From the NCBI GenBank assembly GCA_036557185.1, contig DATBHZ010000018.1, forward strand, positions 1 to 22,974: a stretch of 22,974 nucleotides of DNA, in the 5' to 3' direction. Origin of the DNA: DATBHZ01 sp036557185. GTDB lineage: Bacteria > Actinomycetota > Acidimicrobiia > IMCC26256 > JAENVU01. The translations under genes were made by a program, and so were the position numbers. Positions 14,033-22,008 of the stretch are shown one piece after another (positions within the stretch are counted from its first letter, which is position 1; each line of letters starts with the position of its first letter). The notes beneath the pieces are model-generated. The model saw only the letters and a list, made by a program, of their open reading frames with translations. It did no database searches and was not told the DNA's origin.

Positions 14033-15808
14033 GTGCCTGTCGAACCGGCGGGGGGCCGAGTCACGGGGATCGCAACCTCATCCGGCGCTCAGGCACCGCC
14101 AGCGAGCGCGATCCCGCCCGAAGACGACGCGCAGCGCCTACGCGCATGGGTCATCGTCAGCATCGCACTGCTCGTGCTGCTCATCGGTGCGTGGCTGTAC
14201 CGGTGGATGATCGACGACGCGTTCATCGACTTGCGGATCGTCAGACAAATCCAAGCGGGGCATGGCCCGGTCTTCAACGCCGGCGAGCGTGTCGAGGCGG
14301 CGACGAGCCCGCTCTGGCTGTGGATGCTCGTAGCCGGGGACTATCTGACGCCGCTCCCGCTCGAGTGGATCGCGGTCGCCGGGGGTATCGCGTGCACGCT
14401 TCTGGGAGTCATTGCGGGGTGCGCGGGCTCGTCCATCATCACCGGCCCGCGCCGCGCGGGCGAGATGTGGCTCCCGATCGGGGTGCTCGTCCTTGCGGTG
14501 CTCCCGCCCATGTGGTTGACAGCGTCGACGGGTCTGGAGAACGGGCTCGTGCTCGCATGCCTCTGCGCTTGCCTGTGGGTGCTCGCGCGTTGGGCGCGCG
14601 GTGCGACTCCCCTCGGTTGGGCCGCTGCCGTTCTGATCGGCCTCGGACCCCTCGTGCGGCCGGAGACGACGCTCGTCAGCGCTCTGCTGTTGCTGCTCGT
14701 GCTCACGTTCGAATGGCGAGCACGCTCGTGGGGTCGCCGAATCGGCCTCGCTGCCACCGCGTTGGCGGCGCCGGTCCTGTACGAGCTCTTCCGGATGGGT
14801 TACTACGGCGAGCTGACGCCGAACACTGCACTCACCAAAGAAGCGACCGGAAGCCCGTATTGGTCATCCGGATGGACCTACTTTCAGCACAGTGTGCAGC
14901 CATATTGGCTGTGGGTACCGTGCCTGATCATCGCGGGCGCCGTCTATGCGCCACTTGCTCGGCGCCTCGCCGTCGAGCCCACAAGGCGGATGGGTGCGCT
15001 CGTCGCGTTGTTCATCGTCGGCGGGTTGTTGCTCCTCTTGTTCGTCATCAGCGTCGGCGGCGACTTCATGCACTTTCGGCTTCTCGCACCGGGCGTGTTC
15101 ATGGTGATGGCGCCCGTCGCGGTAGTTCCCTGGGGACGAGCGAAGGTGGCGGCGCTGCTGCTCGTCCCCTGGGCCGCGCTGTCTCTCAGCGTCTTTCGAA
15201 GCCCGGACGGCGCGCCCGCCGGGATCGGCGTCCGGCGGAACGCCATCACGCTCTCCGCCTTCTACGGCGGACGCCTCGAGTGGTTCGACGGACGGCACGC
15301 GTATTACCTCGAGACGAAGCTTCCCGGCACTCCGGCGAGCGGCAAGAGTCCTTCGGTCGCGGCCTACGGGATCGGTGCGCTCGGATACAAGCTCGGTACA
15401 CACGTGTACGTGCTCGACGCTCTCGGGCTCGCAGACCCGATGGGCTCGCATCTCGAGCTCGAGCACCGTGGTTTTCCCGGGCACGAGAAGGTGCTGCCAC
15501 CCGGGTGGATCGTCGCTCGTCTCACCGTCCCTGGATCGGAAGTGCCGCAGGTTCTCGTCTCACCACAGCTGCTCGCCCCCGAAAGGAACACCACCGGCGT
15601 CCTGGACGAGCCGTTTGCCGCGAGTGTGAGCCATGCTCGGAGGGCACTCGAGTGCGGCGACATCGCCAAGCTGTTCGACGCTGCTCGGAAACCGTTGACG
15701 CCTGGGCGGTTTCTCAGCAACCTCGTCCATGCTTCGGTCTTGTGGCGAGTGCAGGTACCTCCGCAACCGGATGACGCTGTCCGCGTGGAGTGCCCCCGAC
15801 AACGTTGA
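14033..15808 (+). CDS. AftB-like GT-C glycosyltransferase (paralogue 1)
   Basis: This 591-residue multi-pass membrane protein uses the GT-C architecture, in which polyprenyl-linked sugars are transferred outside the membrane. After the first hydrophobic segment (about 38-56), the loop MIDDAFIDLRIVR puts acidic residues D61-D62 at the expected catalytic site. GHGPVFNAGERVEAATSPLW follows at about 76-95. Further shared blocks are LVRPET, FRMGYYGELTPNTALTKEATG and GGDFMHFRLLAPG, then a soluble C-terminal domain of about 200 residues. These match the AftB/ZomB-type family, whose mycobacterial member is an arabinofuranosyltransferase; the sugar here is unknown. It is clearly related to the protein at 19503-21239. 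The GTG 14033 start is the best available, but TACGCT at 14024-14029 is only three bases away, so the start is uncertain. Confidence 0.82.
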   Translation: MPVEPAGGRVTGIATSSGAQAPPASAIPPEDDAQRLRAWVIVSIALLVLLIGAWLYRWMIDDAFIDLRIVRQIQAGHGPVFNAGERVEAATSPLWLWMLVAGDYLTPLPLEWIAVAGGIACTLLGVIAGCAGSSIITGPRRAGEMWLPIGVLVLAVLPPMWLTASTGLENGLVLACLCACLWVLARWARGATPLGWAAAVLIGLGPLVRPETTLVSALLLLLVLTFEWRARSWGRRIGLAATALAAPVLYELFRMGYYGELTPNTALTKEATGSPYWSSGWTYFQHSVQPYWLWVPCLIIAGAVYAPLARRLAVEPTRRMGALVALFIVGGLLLLLFVISVGGDFMHFRLLAPGVFMVMAPVAVVPWGRAKVAALLLVPWAALSLSVFRSPDGAPAGIGVRRNAITLSAFYGGRLEWFDGRHAYYLETKLPGTPASGKSPSVAAYGIGALGYKLGTHVYVLDALGLADPMGSHLELEHRGFPGHEKVLPPGWIVARLTVPGSEVPQVLVSPQLLAPERNTTGVLDEPFAASVSHARRALECGDIAKLFDAARKPLTPGRFLSNLVHASVLWRVQVPPQPDDAVRVECPRQR

Positions 15809-15835
15809 GAGCTGATCGGGCGAGCGAGCTCCGAG

Positions 15836-18220
15836 CTACGGGTCCACCCATACGGTGATCGTGGAGCCCGCATCGACCCGCGAGCCGGAGATGGGGGACT
15901 GCTTCCAGATCCGGCCGCTGTTCGAGGGGTCGACGGGCGGTGGCTCGGATTGCGGGATCACGTCGATGTCGAGGCCCGTGCCGCGCAGCGCGCCCGCGGC
16001 CACGTCGGTGAGCGCTCCCAGCACGTTCGGCACGGTGACCTGCGCCGGGGCGCCCGTCGACACCTGGACGGTGACCGTGCCGCCGACGCCGATGTGGCTC
16101 CCCGCCGGCGGGTCCTGTGAGATCACGACGCCGCTCGGCACCGATCGGCTCGACACCTCGTCCAAGCTCACGCGGTAGCCGGCGCCGACGAGTGCTGCCG
16201 TCGCGTCCGCGACGTCGAGCCCCTGCACGGAGGGCACCGCGCCGGTGGGGGCCGGGGGCATTGTCGTGGTGCTCGGCGCGACACCTCCGTCCGGTGTCGC
16301 GACTCCCGGAAGCGGGAAGGTGCTCGGCGGGATCTCGGCGAGCGCCGGTCCCTCGAACTGCTGCCAGATCTCCGCGGGCCAGGAGCCGCCCTGCACGGTG
16401 ATGCGCGTGTGTCCCTCGGCATCCGGGCGCATCGAGATCTCGCCGCCGGGGAAGCCGACCCACACCGCCGTCACGAGCTCCGGCGTGTAGCCGACGAACC
16501 AGGCGTCGGCCCAGTTGTCGCTGGTGCCCGTCTTGCCGGCGACGGCTCGGCCAATGCGCGCGTTGATGCCCGTACCTCGGGTCACCACCTGCTGGAGCAC
16601 TCCGTTGACGGTCCGCGCGATGTTCGCGCTGAGCACCCTTGTCCGTCGCTCGGGCGCTTGGTACAGCACGGTGCCGTCGCTCGTCGTGACCTGCGAGACG
16701 ATCACGGGAGGCGCGTGCATTCCGTCACCGGCGAACGACGAGTAACCGGATGCCATTTCGAGCGGCGTGGTGGGGTTGCTGCCGAGCACGGCAGACGGGA
16801 CGGCGGAGAGCGGCGACTGCACGCCCAGCTGTCGAGCCATGCTGACCCCGAGCTGCGGACCCAGGTCCATGATGAGCTGCGCGTACACGGTGTTGACGGA
16901 ATTGACCGTGGCGTCGACGAGGTTCATCCGTCCCTCGCCCTTGCCGTCGTAGTTGTTGACGAGCCAGGGAGGCTGGCCGGGAACGTTGATCGTGAGCGAA
17001 GGGGGAGCGTTGTACGTGCGCGACAGCGGGATGCCCGCCTGGAGCGCGGCAGCGAGCACGAACGCCTTGAAGGTGCTTCCGGCCTGACGGCAGGTCTTGC
17101 CGTCGATGAGCTTGTTGCAGCCACCTCCCGCGAGGTCGACCTTCGCGCCCGGCACCTTGTCGTAGTAGTGCTCGCCGCCGACGTAGGCCTTGACCTCGCC
17201 GGTCTTCGGGTCCATCGCGACCAGGGCGCCCGACGGGTCGGTGGCCGGGTCCTCGAGGATGCGCCCGATCGACTGGACGGCCAGCGCCTGGAGGTTCGGG
17301 TCGAGCGTCGTCTTGATCCGCAGGCCGCCCTCGTAGAACGAGCGCTGACGCGCGTCGGGTGTCGCGCCGAACTCCGGGCGGCTCTCGATGAAGCGCCGGA
17401 CCTCGTCGATGAAGTGCGGCGCGTCTGTGCGCGGGTCGGGTCTCGGAGGCAGGACGCCGAGCGGCTCGGCGCGTGCGCGCGCGATCGCGCTCGCGGGCTC
17501 GCGCTTGAGCTGGGCGAGCTTGTCGAGCACCTCGTTGCGGCGGGCGAGCGCACGCGCGGGGTACTTGTCGGGGTCGTAGTCCGTCGGTGAGCGGATGACC
17601 CCCGCGAGCAGCGCGCTCTGAGCGAGATCGAGGTCGTGTGCGTGCTTGGCGAAATACTGCTCGGCCGCTGCTTCGACCCCGTACGCGCCTTCCCCGAAGT
17701 AGACGATGTTCAGGTACTGCTCGAGGATGGTCTGCTTCGAGTAGCGCTGCTCGAGCTGGACCGCCATGACGGCCTCACGAAGCTTGCGCTCGAGGTTCTT
17801 CTCGTGGCCGAGCATGACCGCGCGCACGTACTGCTGCGTGATCGTCGACCCGCCCTGCGAGGTGTCGCCGTTGGAGACGTCGTGCGTGAGGGCCCGCAGG
17901 ACGCCCCGGGCATCGACGCCCGGATGGTCGTAGAAGCGCTCGTCCTCGATCGCGATCACGGCGGTCGGGAGCGTCGGCGCCATCTGCCGCAGCGTCACCG
18001 GGTCGCGGTTCTCCTGGGCGTGAACCGTGGTGAGGACCGTGCCGTTGTCCCACAGGATCTCCGACGACACGGGCTGATGACGGGGGAGCGGGAGCTGGGA
18101 GGTGTAGCTGCACGCCGTACCCACGATGGCGAGGAGCAGGACCGTGGTGGCCGCAGCCTGTCGGCGCCGACGGCGCGCGACGAACGAGCCGGTGTGCAGG
18201 GCTTCGGAGGAGCGCACCAC
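15836..18220 (-). CDS. Class A penicillin-binding protein with two PASTA domains
   Basis: This bifunctional peptidoglycan synthase has 794 residues. A basic N-terminus and one membrane segment (about 22-37) anchor it. The GT51 glycosyltransferase domain has IEDERFYDHPG with catalytic E92 and GGSTITQQYVR (123-133). The transpeptidase has GSTFK with S382 and K385, SVN at 441-443 and KTGTS with K563. PASTA repeats, which bind muropeptides or stem peptides, lie at about 662-723 and 728-792 after a Pro/Thr-rich linker. Two cysteines (C368 and C377) just before the active Ser may form an extracellular disulfide. The start is a GTG pair at 18220/18217, with minus-strand -10-like GACAAT (18231 to 18226) close upstream. 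It is divergent from tyrS across 71 bases. Confidence 0.94.
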   Translation of the reverse strand: MVRSSEALHTGSFVARRRRRQAAATTVLLLAIVGTACSYTSQLPLPRHQPVSSEILWDNGTVLTTVHAQENRDPVTLRQMAPTLPTAVIAIEDERFYDHPGVDARGVLRALTHDVSNGDTSQGGSTITQQYVRAVMLGHEKNLERKLREAVMAVQLEQRYSKQTILEQYLNIVYFGEGAYGVEAAAEQYFAKHAHDLDLAQSALLAGVIRSPTDYDPDKYPARALARRNEVLDKLAQLKREPASAIARARAEPLGVLPPRPDPRTDAPHFIDEVRRFIESRPEFGATPDARQRSFYEGGLRIKTTLDPNLQALAVQSIGRILEDPATDPSGALVAMDPKTGEVKAYVGGEHYYDKVPGAKVDLAGGGCNKLIDGKTCRQAGSTFKAFVLAAALQAGIPLSRTYNAPPSLTINVPGQPPWLVNNYDGKGEGRMNLVDATVNSVNTVYAQLIMDLGPQLGVSMARQLGVQSPLSAVPSAVLGSNPTTPLEMASGYSSFAGDGMHAPPVIVSQVTTSDGTVLYQAPERRTRVLSANIARTVNGVLQQVVTRGTGINARIGRAVAGKTGTSDNWADAWFVGYTPELVTAVWVGFPGGEISMRPDAEGHTRITVQGGSWPAEIWQQFEGPALAEIPPSTFPLPGVATPDGGVAPSTTTMPPAPTGAVPSVQGLDVADATAALVGAGYRVSLDEVSSRSVPSGVVISQDPPAGSHIGVGGTVTVQVSTGAPAQVTVPNVLGALTDVAAGALRGTGLDIDVIPQSEPPPVDPSNSGRIWKQSPISGSRVDAGSTITVWVDP

Positions 18221-18291
18221 GGATCATTGTCGTCCAGAAGCCCTCCAAGATTGACGGATGGGTGAGAAATGTTCGCTGCTACGTTCTCGCT
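18221..18291. promoter_or_regulatory. Divergent PBP / tyrS promoter region
   Basis: Two back-to-back -10-like elements sit here. On the minus strand, GACAAT (18231 to 18226) is five or eight bases from the two possible PBP GTG starts. On the plus strand, TACGTT (18280-18285) is six bases before the tyrS GTG at 18292. TTGACG (18251-18256) looks like a -35, but its spacing to TACGTT is 23 bases, too long for a standard pair. Both genes probably give leaderless or near-leaderless mRNAs. I see no T-box leader: the space is too short. Confidence 0.45.
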
Positions 18292-19506
18292 GTGGCTCCG
18301 GTCGACGAGCAGCTCCGCGTCCTCACGGACGGCACCGTCGACTGCATCAGCGAGGCCGATCTGCGCAGAAAGCTCGAACGGGGCAAGGCCCTCCGGGTCA
18401 AGCTCGGAATCGACCCCACCGCCTCCGACATCCATCTCGGCTTCGCCGTCGTGCTGCGCAAGCTCCGCCAGTTCCAGGACTTCGGCCACGTCGCCGTCCT
18501 GATCATCGGGGACTTCACGGCACGTGTGGGCGACCCCTCCGGTCGATCGGTGACCAGGCCGCCACTCAGCGCGGCCGAGGTGGACGAGCACGCCGCCACC
18601 TACATCGATCAGGTACGCCGCATCCTCGACTTCTCGCCGGAGCGCATCGAGGTACGCCGCAACGCCGATTGGCTCGCCCGGCTCGACATGGTCGACGTGC
18701 TGCGGCTCACGGCGAGCACGACGGTCGCTCGGATCATGGAGCGTGACGACTTCGCGCGCAGGTTCCGGGACGGTCAGGCGATCTCCCTGTCCGAGCTGCT
18801 GTATCCGTTGCTCCAGGGGACGGATTCGGTCGAGGTGTCGGCCGATGTGGAGCTGGGGGGCACCGACCAGCTCTTCAACAACCTGATGGGACGGCACCTG
18901 CAGTCCGACGCCGGGCAGGAGCCTCAGGTGGTGATGACGACGCCACTCCTCGAGGGGCTGGACGGCGTCAACAAGATGTCGAAGTCGCTCGGGAACTACG
19001 TCGGGATCGCCGAGCCCGCCAACGAGCAGTTCGGGAAGCTGATGAGCATTCCCGACGAACTCATGCCGAAGTACTTCCGGCTGACGACAGGCTGGCATCC
19101 CGACCGGGTCGACGAGACGCTCGATGCGTTGCGCTCCGGGTCACTCCCCGCCGTGGGGGCCAAGCGTCTCCTCGCCCGCACCGTCGTCGACCTGTACGGC
19201 GGAGAGGGTGCGGGCGCTGCAGCCGAATCCGAGTTCGACCGCGTGTTCAAGCGCCACGACGCGCCGTCCGAGATCCCGCAGCGCTCGATTCCCGCGGGCG
19301 ACTTCCCGATGCGCCTCGCGAGCGCGTTGCATGCCGCCGGGCTCGTGAAGTCGAACAAGGACGGCCGGCGCATGATCGAGCAGGGTGCCGTGCAGGTCGA
19401 CGGCGCGCGCGTGGACGATCCGGAGCTGGAGGTCGACGCCGCTGCCGTCGACGGACGCACCCTCCAGGTCGGCAAGCGTCAGTGGGCGCGCGTGGTGGTG
19501 ACCTAG
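18292..19506 (+). CDS. tyrS: Tyrosyl-tRNA synthetase
   Basis: TyrS charges tRNA-Tyr with tyrosine. The 404-residue class I synthetase contains KLGIDPTASDIHLGF (37-51), where HLGF stands in place of HIGH. It also has GDPSGRS (80-86), ELGGTDQLFN (187-196) and KMSKS (228-232) for ATP binding. A C-terminal S4 RNA-binding domain (about 340-404) includes KDGRRMIEQGAVQVDG. The long LRKLRQFQDFGH segment resembles the second bacterial TyrRS type. I place the start at GTG 18292 because TACGTT lies six bases before it. The longer in-frame start at 18262 would add ten residues that overlap the promoter. Its TAG shares CTAG with the stop of the convergent gene. Confidence 0.93.
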   Translation: MAPVDEQLRVLTDGTVDCISEADLRRKLERGKALRVKLGIDPTASDIHLGFAVVLRKLRQFQDFGHVAVLIIGDFTARVGDPSGRSVTRPPLSAAEVDEHAATYIDQVRRILDFSPERIEVRRNADWLARLDMVDVLRLTASTTVARIMERDDFARRFRDGQAISLSELLYPLLQGTDSVEVSADVELGGTDQLFNNLMGRHLQSDAGQEPQVVMTTPLLEGLDGVNKMSKSLGNYVGIAEPANEQFGKLMSIPDELMPKYFRLTTGWHPDRVDETLDALRSGSLPAVGAKRLLARTVVDLYGGEGAGAAAESEFDRVFKRHDAPSEIPQRSIPAGDFPMRLASALHAAGLVKSNKDGRRMIEQGAVQVDGARVDDPELEVDAAAVDGRTLQVGKRQWARVVVT

Positions 19507-21239
19507 CGGCAGAACTTCGCGACGGCCTTCGCGGGGTCGGGAGGCACGGAGACGCCCGAGAGCCGGAAGCTCCGGCCGATGTTGTCGAAGAAGCGGCCGA
19601 GGGTCAGGTGCTGCCGGTACGAATCTCGCAGCTCTCGCAGCTCTCCGCAGTCGATCGACTTGCGTGCGTCGGCCACCTGCTGTTGGAACTTCGCCCCCGT
19701 CGAGGGCGGGAGCAGCAACCTGATGAGGGTGAAGTTCGGGAAGTCCCGCGCCGGCAGGTTCGAACCGGGTGCGGTGATGCGCGCCGCGACCCAGGGCGGC
19801 GGCTCGGGCTTCTCGTGACCGGGCCGGCCCCGGGAGGTGAGCGCGAAGTGGGCGGTCACGGGGTCGGCGAGCCCGAGCGAATCCATGATGTTGACGTTTG
19901 TGCCCAGCGCGTACCCGACGATCCCGATGCCCCCCGCGAACACGGTGCTCGGTGTGGCGTCCGGTCCGGGCGAGGCGTCGAGGCGACTCTGTCCGTAGTA
20001 GATGCCAGGCGCCTGGAACCACGCGAGCTTCGGGCTGTCGCGGGTGAAGCCGGTGTCCTCGAGGGTCACGACGTTGCGGGCCGTGACTCCGATCGTCGTG
20101 TAGTACGGCGAGCTGGGTCGGAGCGCGAGCGCGCACACGACCGCCCACGGGAGCACCGCGAGCGCCACGGCGTCGCGCAGCCGCCAGGCGACGACGGCGA
20201 CCGGCGCGCAGAACGCGAAGATGGCGGGGAGCAGCAGCCGAGCCGGGATGTAGTCGCCGCCGATGCGCGTGATGTAGAGCGCGTCGAGCGTCGCAGCCAC
20301 GAGGAACGCGATCACGACGAGCATCGCCCGGCGGTGCTCCCCGGAGAGCCGGCGGACGAGCGGGACATAGCCGCCGAGGGCGAGCAACACGAGCGGGATC
20401 CACAGGGCGTAGGTGTTGGCGAAGTCGCGCGCGTAGTCGACACCGAGATTCCAGCGGCTGCCCGAGGCGTCCTTCGCGTACGCCGTGTTGGGGAGGAGCG
20501 TGGCGAAGTAGCCCATCCGGAAGATCTGGTAGGCGATGGGAATCGCGACCAGGGCGCCGAGCAGGGCGAAGCGTCGCCTCCAGGCGGTCGCGGACCAGTC
20601 GCCCACGAAGAATGCCGCTGCGAACGCGAGCGTCATGAGCGAGAGCTCGGGCCGTACGAGCACGCCGAGACCGACGACGACGGCGCCCCAGAGTGGGAAC
20701 CGCCGGTCCGACGTCGCCCATCGGGCGAGCACCCAGGCGCACGCTCCGATCCAGAAGAACACGAGCCCGCCCTCGAGCCCGCTGGTCGCGAAGACCCACA
20801 TGGGAGCGAGCACGGCGACGACCGCGGCTCCGGCCGGAGCGAGGAACGACCCGGGAGCGGTGAGACGGGCGAGGCGCATGCTCCCTGCCGTCGAGAGCGC
20901 CAGCCCCGAGACCGTCCCGGCGATCCCGAGGATCACGGCCACCCACTCGAGCCGCAGTGGGGTGAGGAGGTCACCCAGCCACAGGGCGGCGATCCAGAGC
21001 GCGCTCGTGTACGCCTCGACCCGTTCCCCCGTGTTGAACACGGGGCCGTGGCCTGCCTGGATCTGCCGGACGATCCGGAAGTTGATGAACCCGTCCTCGT
21101 AGGTCCAGCGGTGCGTCCAGGCCATCACGAGCAGCAGCACGACCGGCGCGGCGAGGACGCCCCACTGGAGGACCGTGCGTGTCGTGAGGCTTCCGGCGGC
21201 GGGCGGAGCGGTTCCGGGGGCGGTCTCGACCGCGGTCAT
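19503..21239 (-). CDS. AftB-like GT-C glycosyltransferase (paralogue 2)
   Basis: This 578-residue polytopic membrane protein is collinear with the one at 14033-15808. The N-terminal hydrophobic segment (about 27-41) is followed by YEDGFINFRIVRQI, with E48-D49 in the presumed catalytic loop. GHGPVFNTGERVEAYTSALW (63-82), LVRPELSL, FRMGYFATLLPNTAYAKDASG and GGDYIPARLLLPA follow. The soluble C-terminal region ends in LGRFFDNIGRSF, similar to the paralogue's LTPGRFLSNLV. The acidic pair is ED here rather than DD. It lies seven bases after the small membrane protein gene, with AGGG near the ATG, so the two probably form one unit. It likely transfers a polyprenyl-phosphate-linked sugar to an envelope glycan; donor and acceptor are unknown. 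Confidence 0.82.
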   Translation of the reverse strand: MTAVETAPGTAPPAAGSLTTRTVLQWGVLAAPVVLLLVMAWTHRWTYEDGFINFRIVRQIQAGHGPVFNTGERVEAYTSALWIAALWLGDLLTPLRLEWVAVILGIAGTVSGLALSTAGSMRLARLTAPGSFLAPAGAAVVAVLAPMWVFATSGLEGGLVFFWIGACAWVLARWATSDRRFPLWGAVVVGLGVLVRPELSLMTLAFAAAFFVGDWSATAWRRRFALLGALVAIPIAYQIFRMGYFATLLPNTAYAKDASGSRWNLGVDYARDFANTYALWIPLVLLALGGYVPLVRRLSGEHRRAMLVVIAFLVAATLDALYITRIGGDYIPARLLLPAIFAFCAPVAVVAWRLRDAVALAVLPWAVVCALALRPSSPYYTTIGVTARNVVTLEDTGFTRDSPKLAWFQAPGIYYGQSRLDASPGPDATPSTVFAGGIGIVGYALGTNVNIMDSLGLADPVTAHFALTSRGRPGHEKPEPPPWVAARITAPGSNLPARDFPNFTLIRLLLPPSTGAKFQQQVADARKSIDCGELRELRDSYRQHLTLGRFFDNIGRSFRLSGVSVPPDPAKAVAKFCR

Positions 21240-21245
21240 CGAGCC

Positions 21246-21473
21246 CTAGGTGCTGAGCACGAGGACGAACGCGAGGATCGCCAACGCGAAGATGATCCCG
21301 CCGATGATCATGACGGCCGCCTTGGTGGCGCTCGAGGCGTTCCCGAGACCCATCACGTCGGCGACGGCCGAGCGCTCCTCGTGCTGCAGCCGGGTGTTCT
21401 CAGCGGCTGTTCCCACCTTGGGCAGGTGCTGCGAGTGCGACGGCTTCCTCGGCTTCCTTCCCTTGCTCCCCAC
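21246..21473 (-). CDS. Small basic single-span membrane protein, unknown function
   Basis: The 75-residue product begins at GTG 21473. It has a basic N-terminus (SKGRKPRKPSHSQHLPK, about 3-19), a polar middle with charged residues (ENTRLQHEERSA), and a hydrophobic C-terminal segment (AAVMIIGGIIFALAILAFVLVL) ending two residues later. The topology is probably basic end inside with a tail anchor. I recognise no family. Minus-strand TATGCT (21487 to 21482) lies eight bases before the GTG, again without a Shine-Dalgarno sequence, which supports this start over a longer frame that extends into the rRNA leader. It precedes the GT-C gene on the same strand and is divergent from the rRNA operon. Confidence 0.65.
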   Translation of the reverse strand: MGSKGRKPRKPSHSQHLPKVGTAAENTRLQHEERSAVADVMGLGNASSATKAAVMIIGGIIFALAILAFVLVLST

Positions 21474-21481
21474 GGCGCGGC

Positions 21482-21487
21482 AGCATA
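21482..21487 (-). promoter_or_regulatory. Putative -10 of the small membrane protein / GT-C unit
   Basis: On the minus strand this reads TATGCT, a five-of-six match to TATAAT, eight bases before GTG 21473. It lies about 45 bases from the -35 of the divergent rRNA promoter, so the two promoters share a compact control region. Confidence 0.5.
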
Positions 21488-21530
21488 GGCGCCGAGGATC
21501 TGCCGGAGGCGGCGCCGGGTCCCGCTGCGC

Positions 21531-21559
21531 TTGACGTACCGGGACGGATTGCCTACGAT
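21531..21559 (+). promoter_or_regulatory. rRNA operon promoter
   Basis: TTGACG (21531-21536) and TACGAT (21554-21559) are separated by exactly 17 bases, the best sigma-70-type promoter in the window. Transcription should begin near 21566, giving a leader of about 440 bases before the mature 16S 5' end. Its position directly upstream of 16S with no gene between supports the assignment. Confidence 0.7.
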
Positions 21560-22008
21560 GGGCGGCCCGCCGCGGGTCCGTCAGAGCGAGCAACGCGCTC
21601 GTCGGGACGGCTTGCAGGCGGTGATCTTGACACGGACGCCCCGCTCGAGGCTCTCGAATGTCGCTCTTTGCCCACTCGGGCGGGGAGCGCCGGCCGCGAA
21701 GGGCGTCGCCCGACTTCCGGATGGCCGTGCCGTGCCTGCACGAGGCGGTGTCCGCGCAGGAAGGTCGGGCTGCGGCTCCTTGAAAACGGAACAGTGAATG
21801 CACAAAAGTCAGTGCGGGCGTCACGCGCCGTGCCACGACCTCCGGTCGTTGCGTGGAGCGGAGACGTTCAACGTCAATGCAATGCCGGTGGAGCGCCTCG
21901 CGGCGCGCCACCTGCCAGTTGCCGGACGGGGATCAGTTCTCCCGCCCGGCGGCTCTCAGCATCCAGATCAACGACTCGGCTGCTCCTCGGAGCCGCCCGG
22001 TCGCGATC
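21560..22008 (+). ncRNA. 16S rRNA precursor leader
   Basis: No convincing gene lies in these ~450 bases. Near the promoter, a two-part stem pairs CCGTC (21578-21582) with GACGG (21606-21610) and GAGCG (21584-21588) with CGCTC (21596-21600). A boxA-like antitermination element is at about 21775-21793 (CTCCTTGAAAACGGAACA). The last ~130 bases before 16S are GC-rich with several short inverted repeats and probably hold the 5' arm of the 16S processing stem; its partner would be beyond the window. The reading frames crossing this stretch have shadow-like composition. Confidence 0.6.
21775..21793 (+). promoter_or_regulatory. boxA-like rRNA antitermination element
   Basis: The stretch around CTCCTTGAAAACGGAACA resembles the boxA-type CTTTGAAAACTGAACA sequences found in many Gram-positive rRNA leaders, where NusB and S10 load to protect rRNA transcription from Rho. 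It is about 220 bases before 16S. A matching boxB could not be assigned with confidence. Confidence 0.45.

Noticed and set aside
15809..15835. Bidirectional terminator between the convergent GT-C and PBP genes
   Set aside because: GAGCT/AGCTC gives at most a five-base stem with a long loop and no T-run, so it is not supported.
16000..18220. Lipoprotein signal in the PBP N-terminus (GTAC)
   Set aside because: The -3 position is Gly rather than an aliphatic residue; the segment reads better as an uncleaved membrane anchor.
21627..21632. Second TTGACA as an additional rRNA promoter
   Set aside because: No TANNNT-like -10 occurs 16-18 bases downstream; the nearest candidate, TCGAAT (21654-21659), is 21 bases away.
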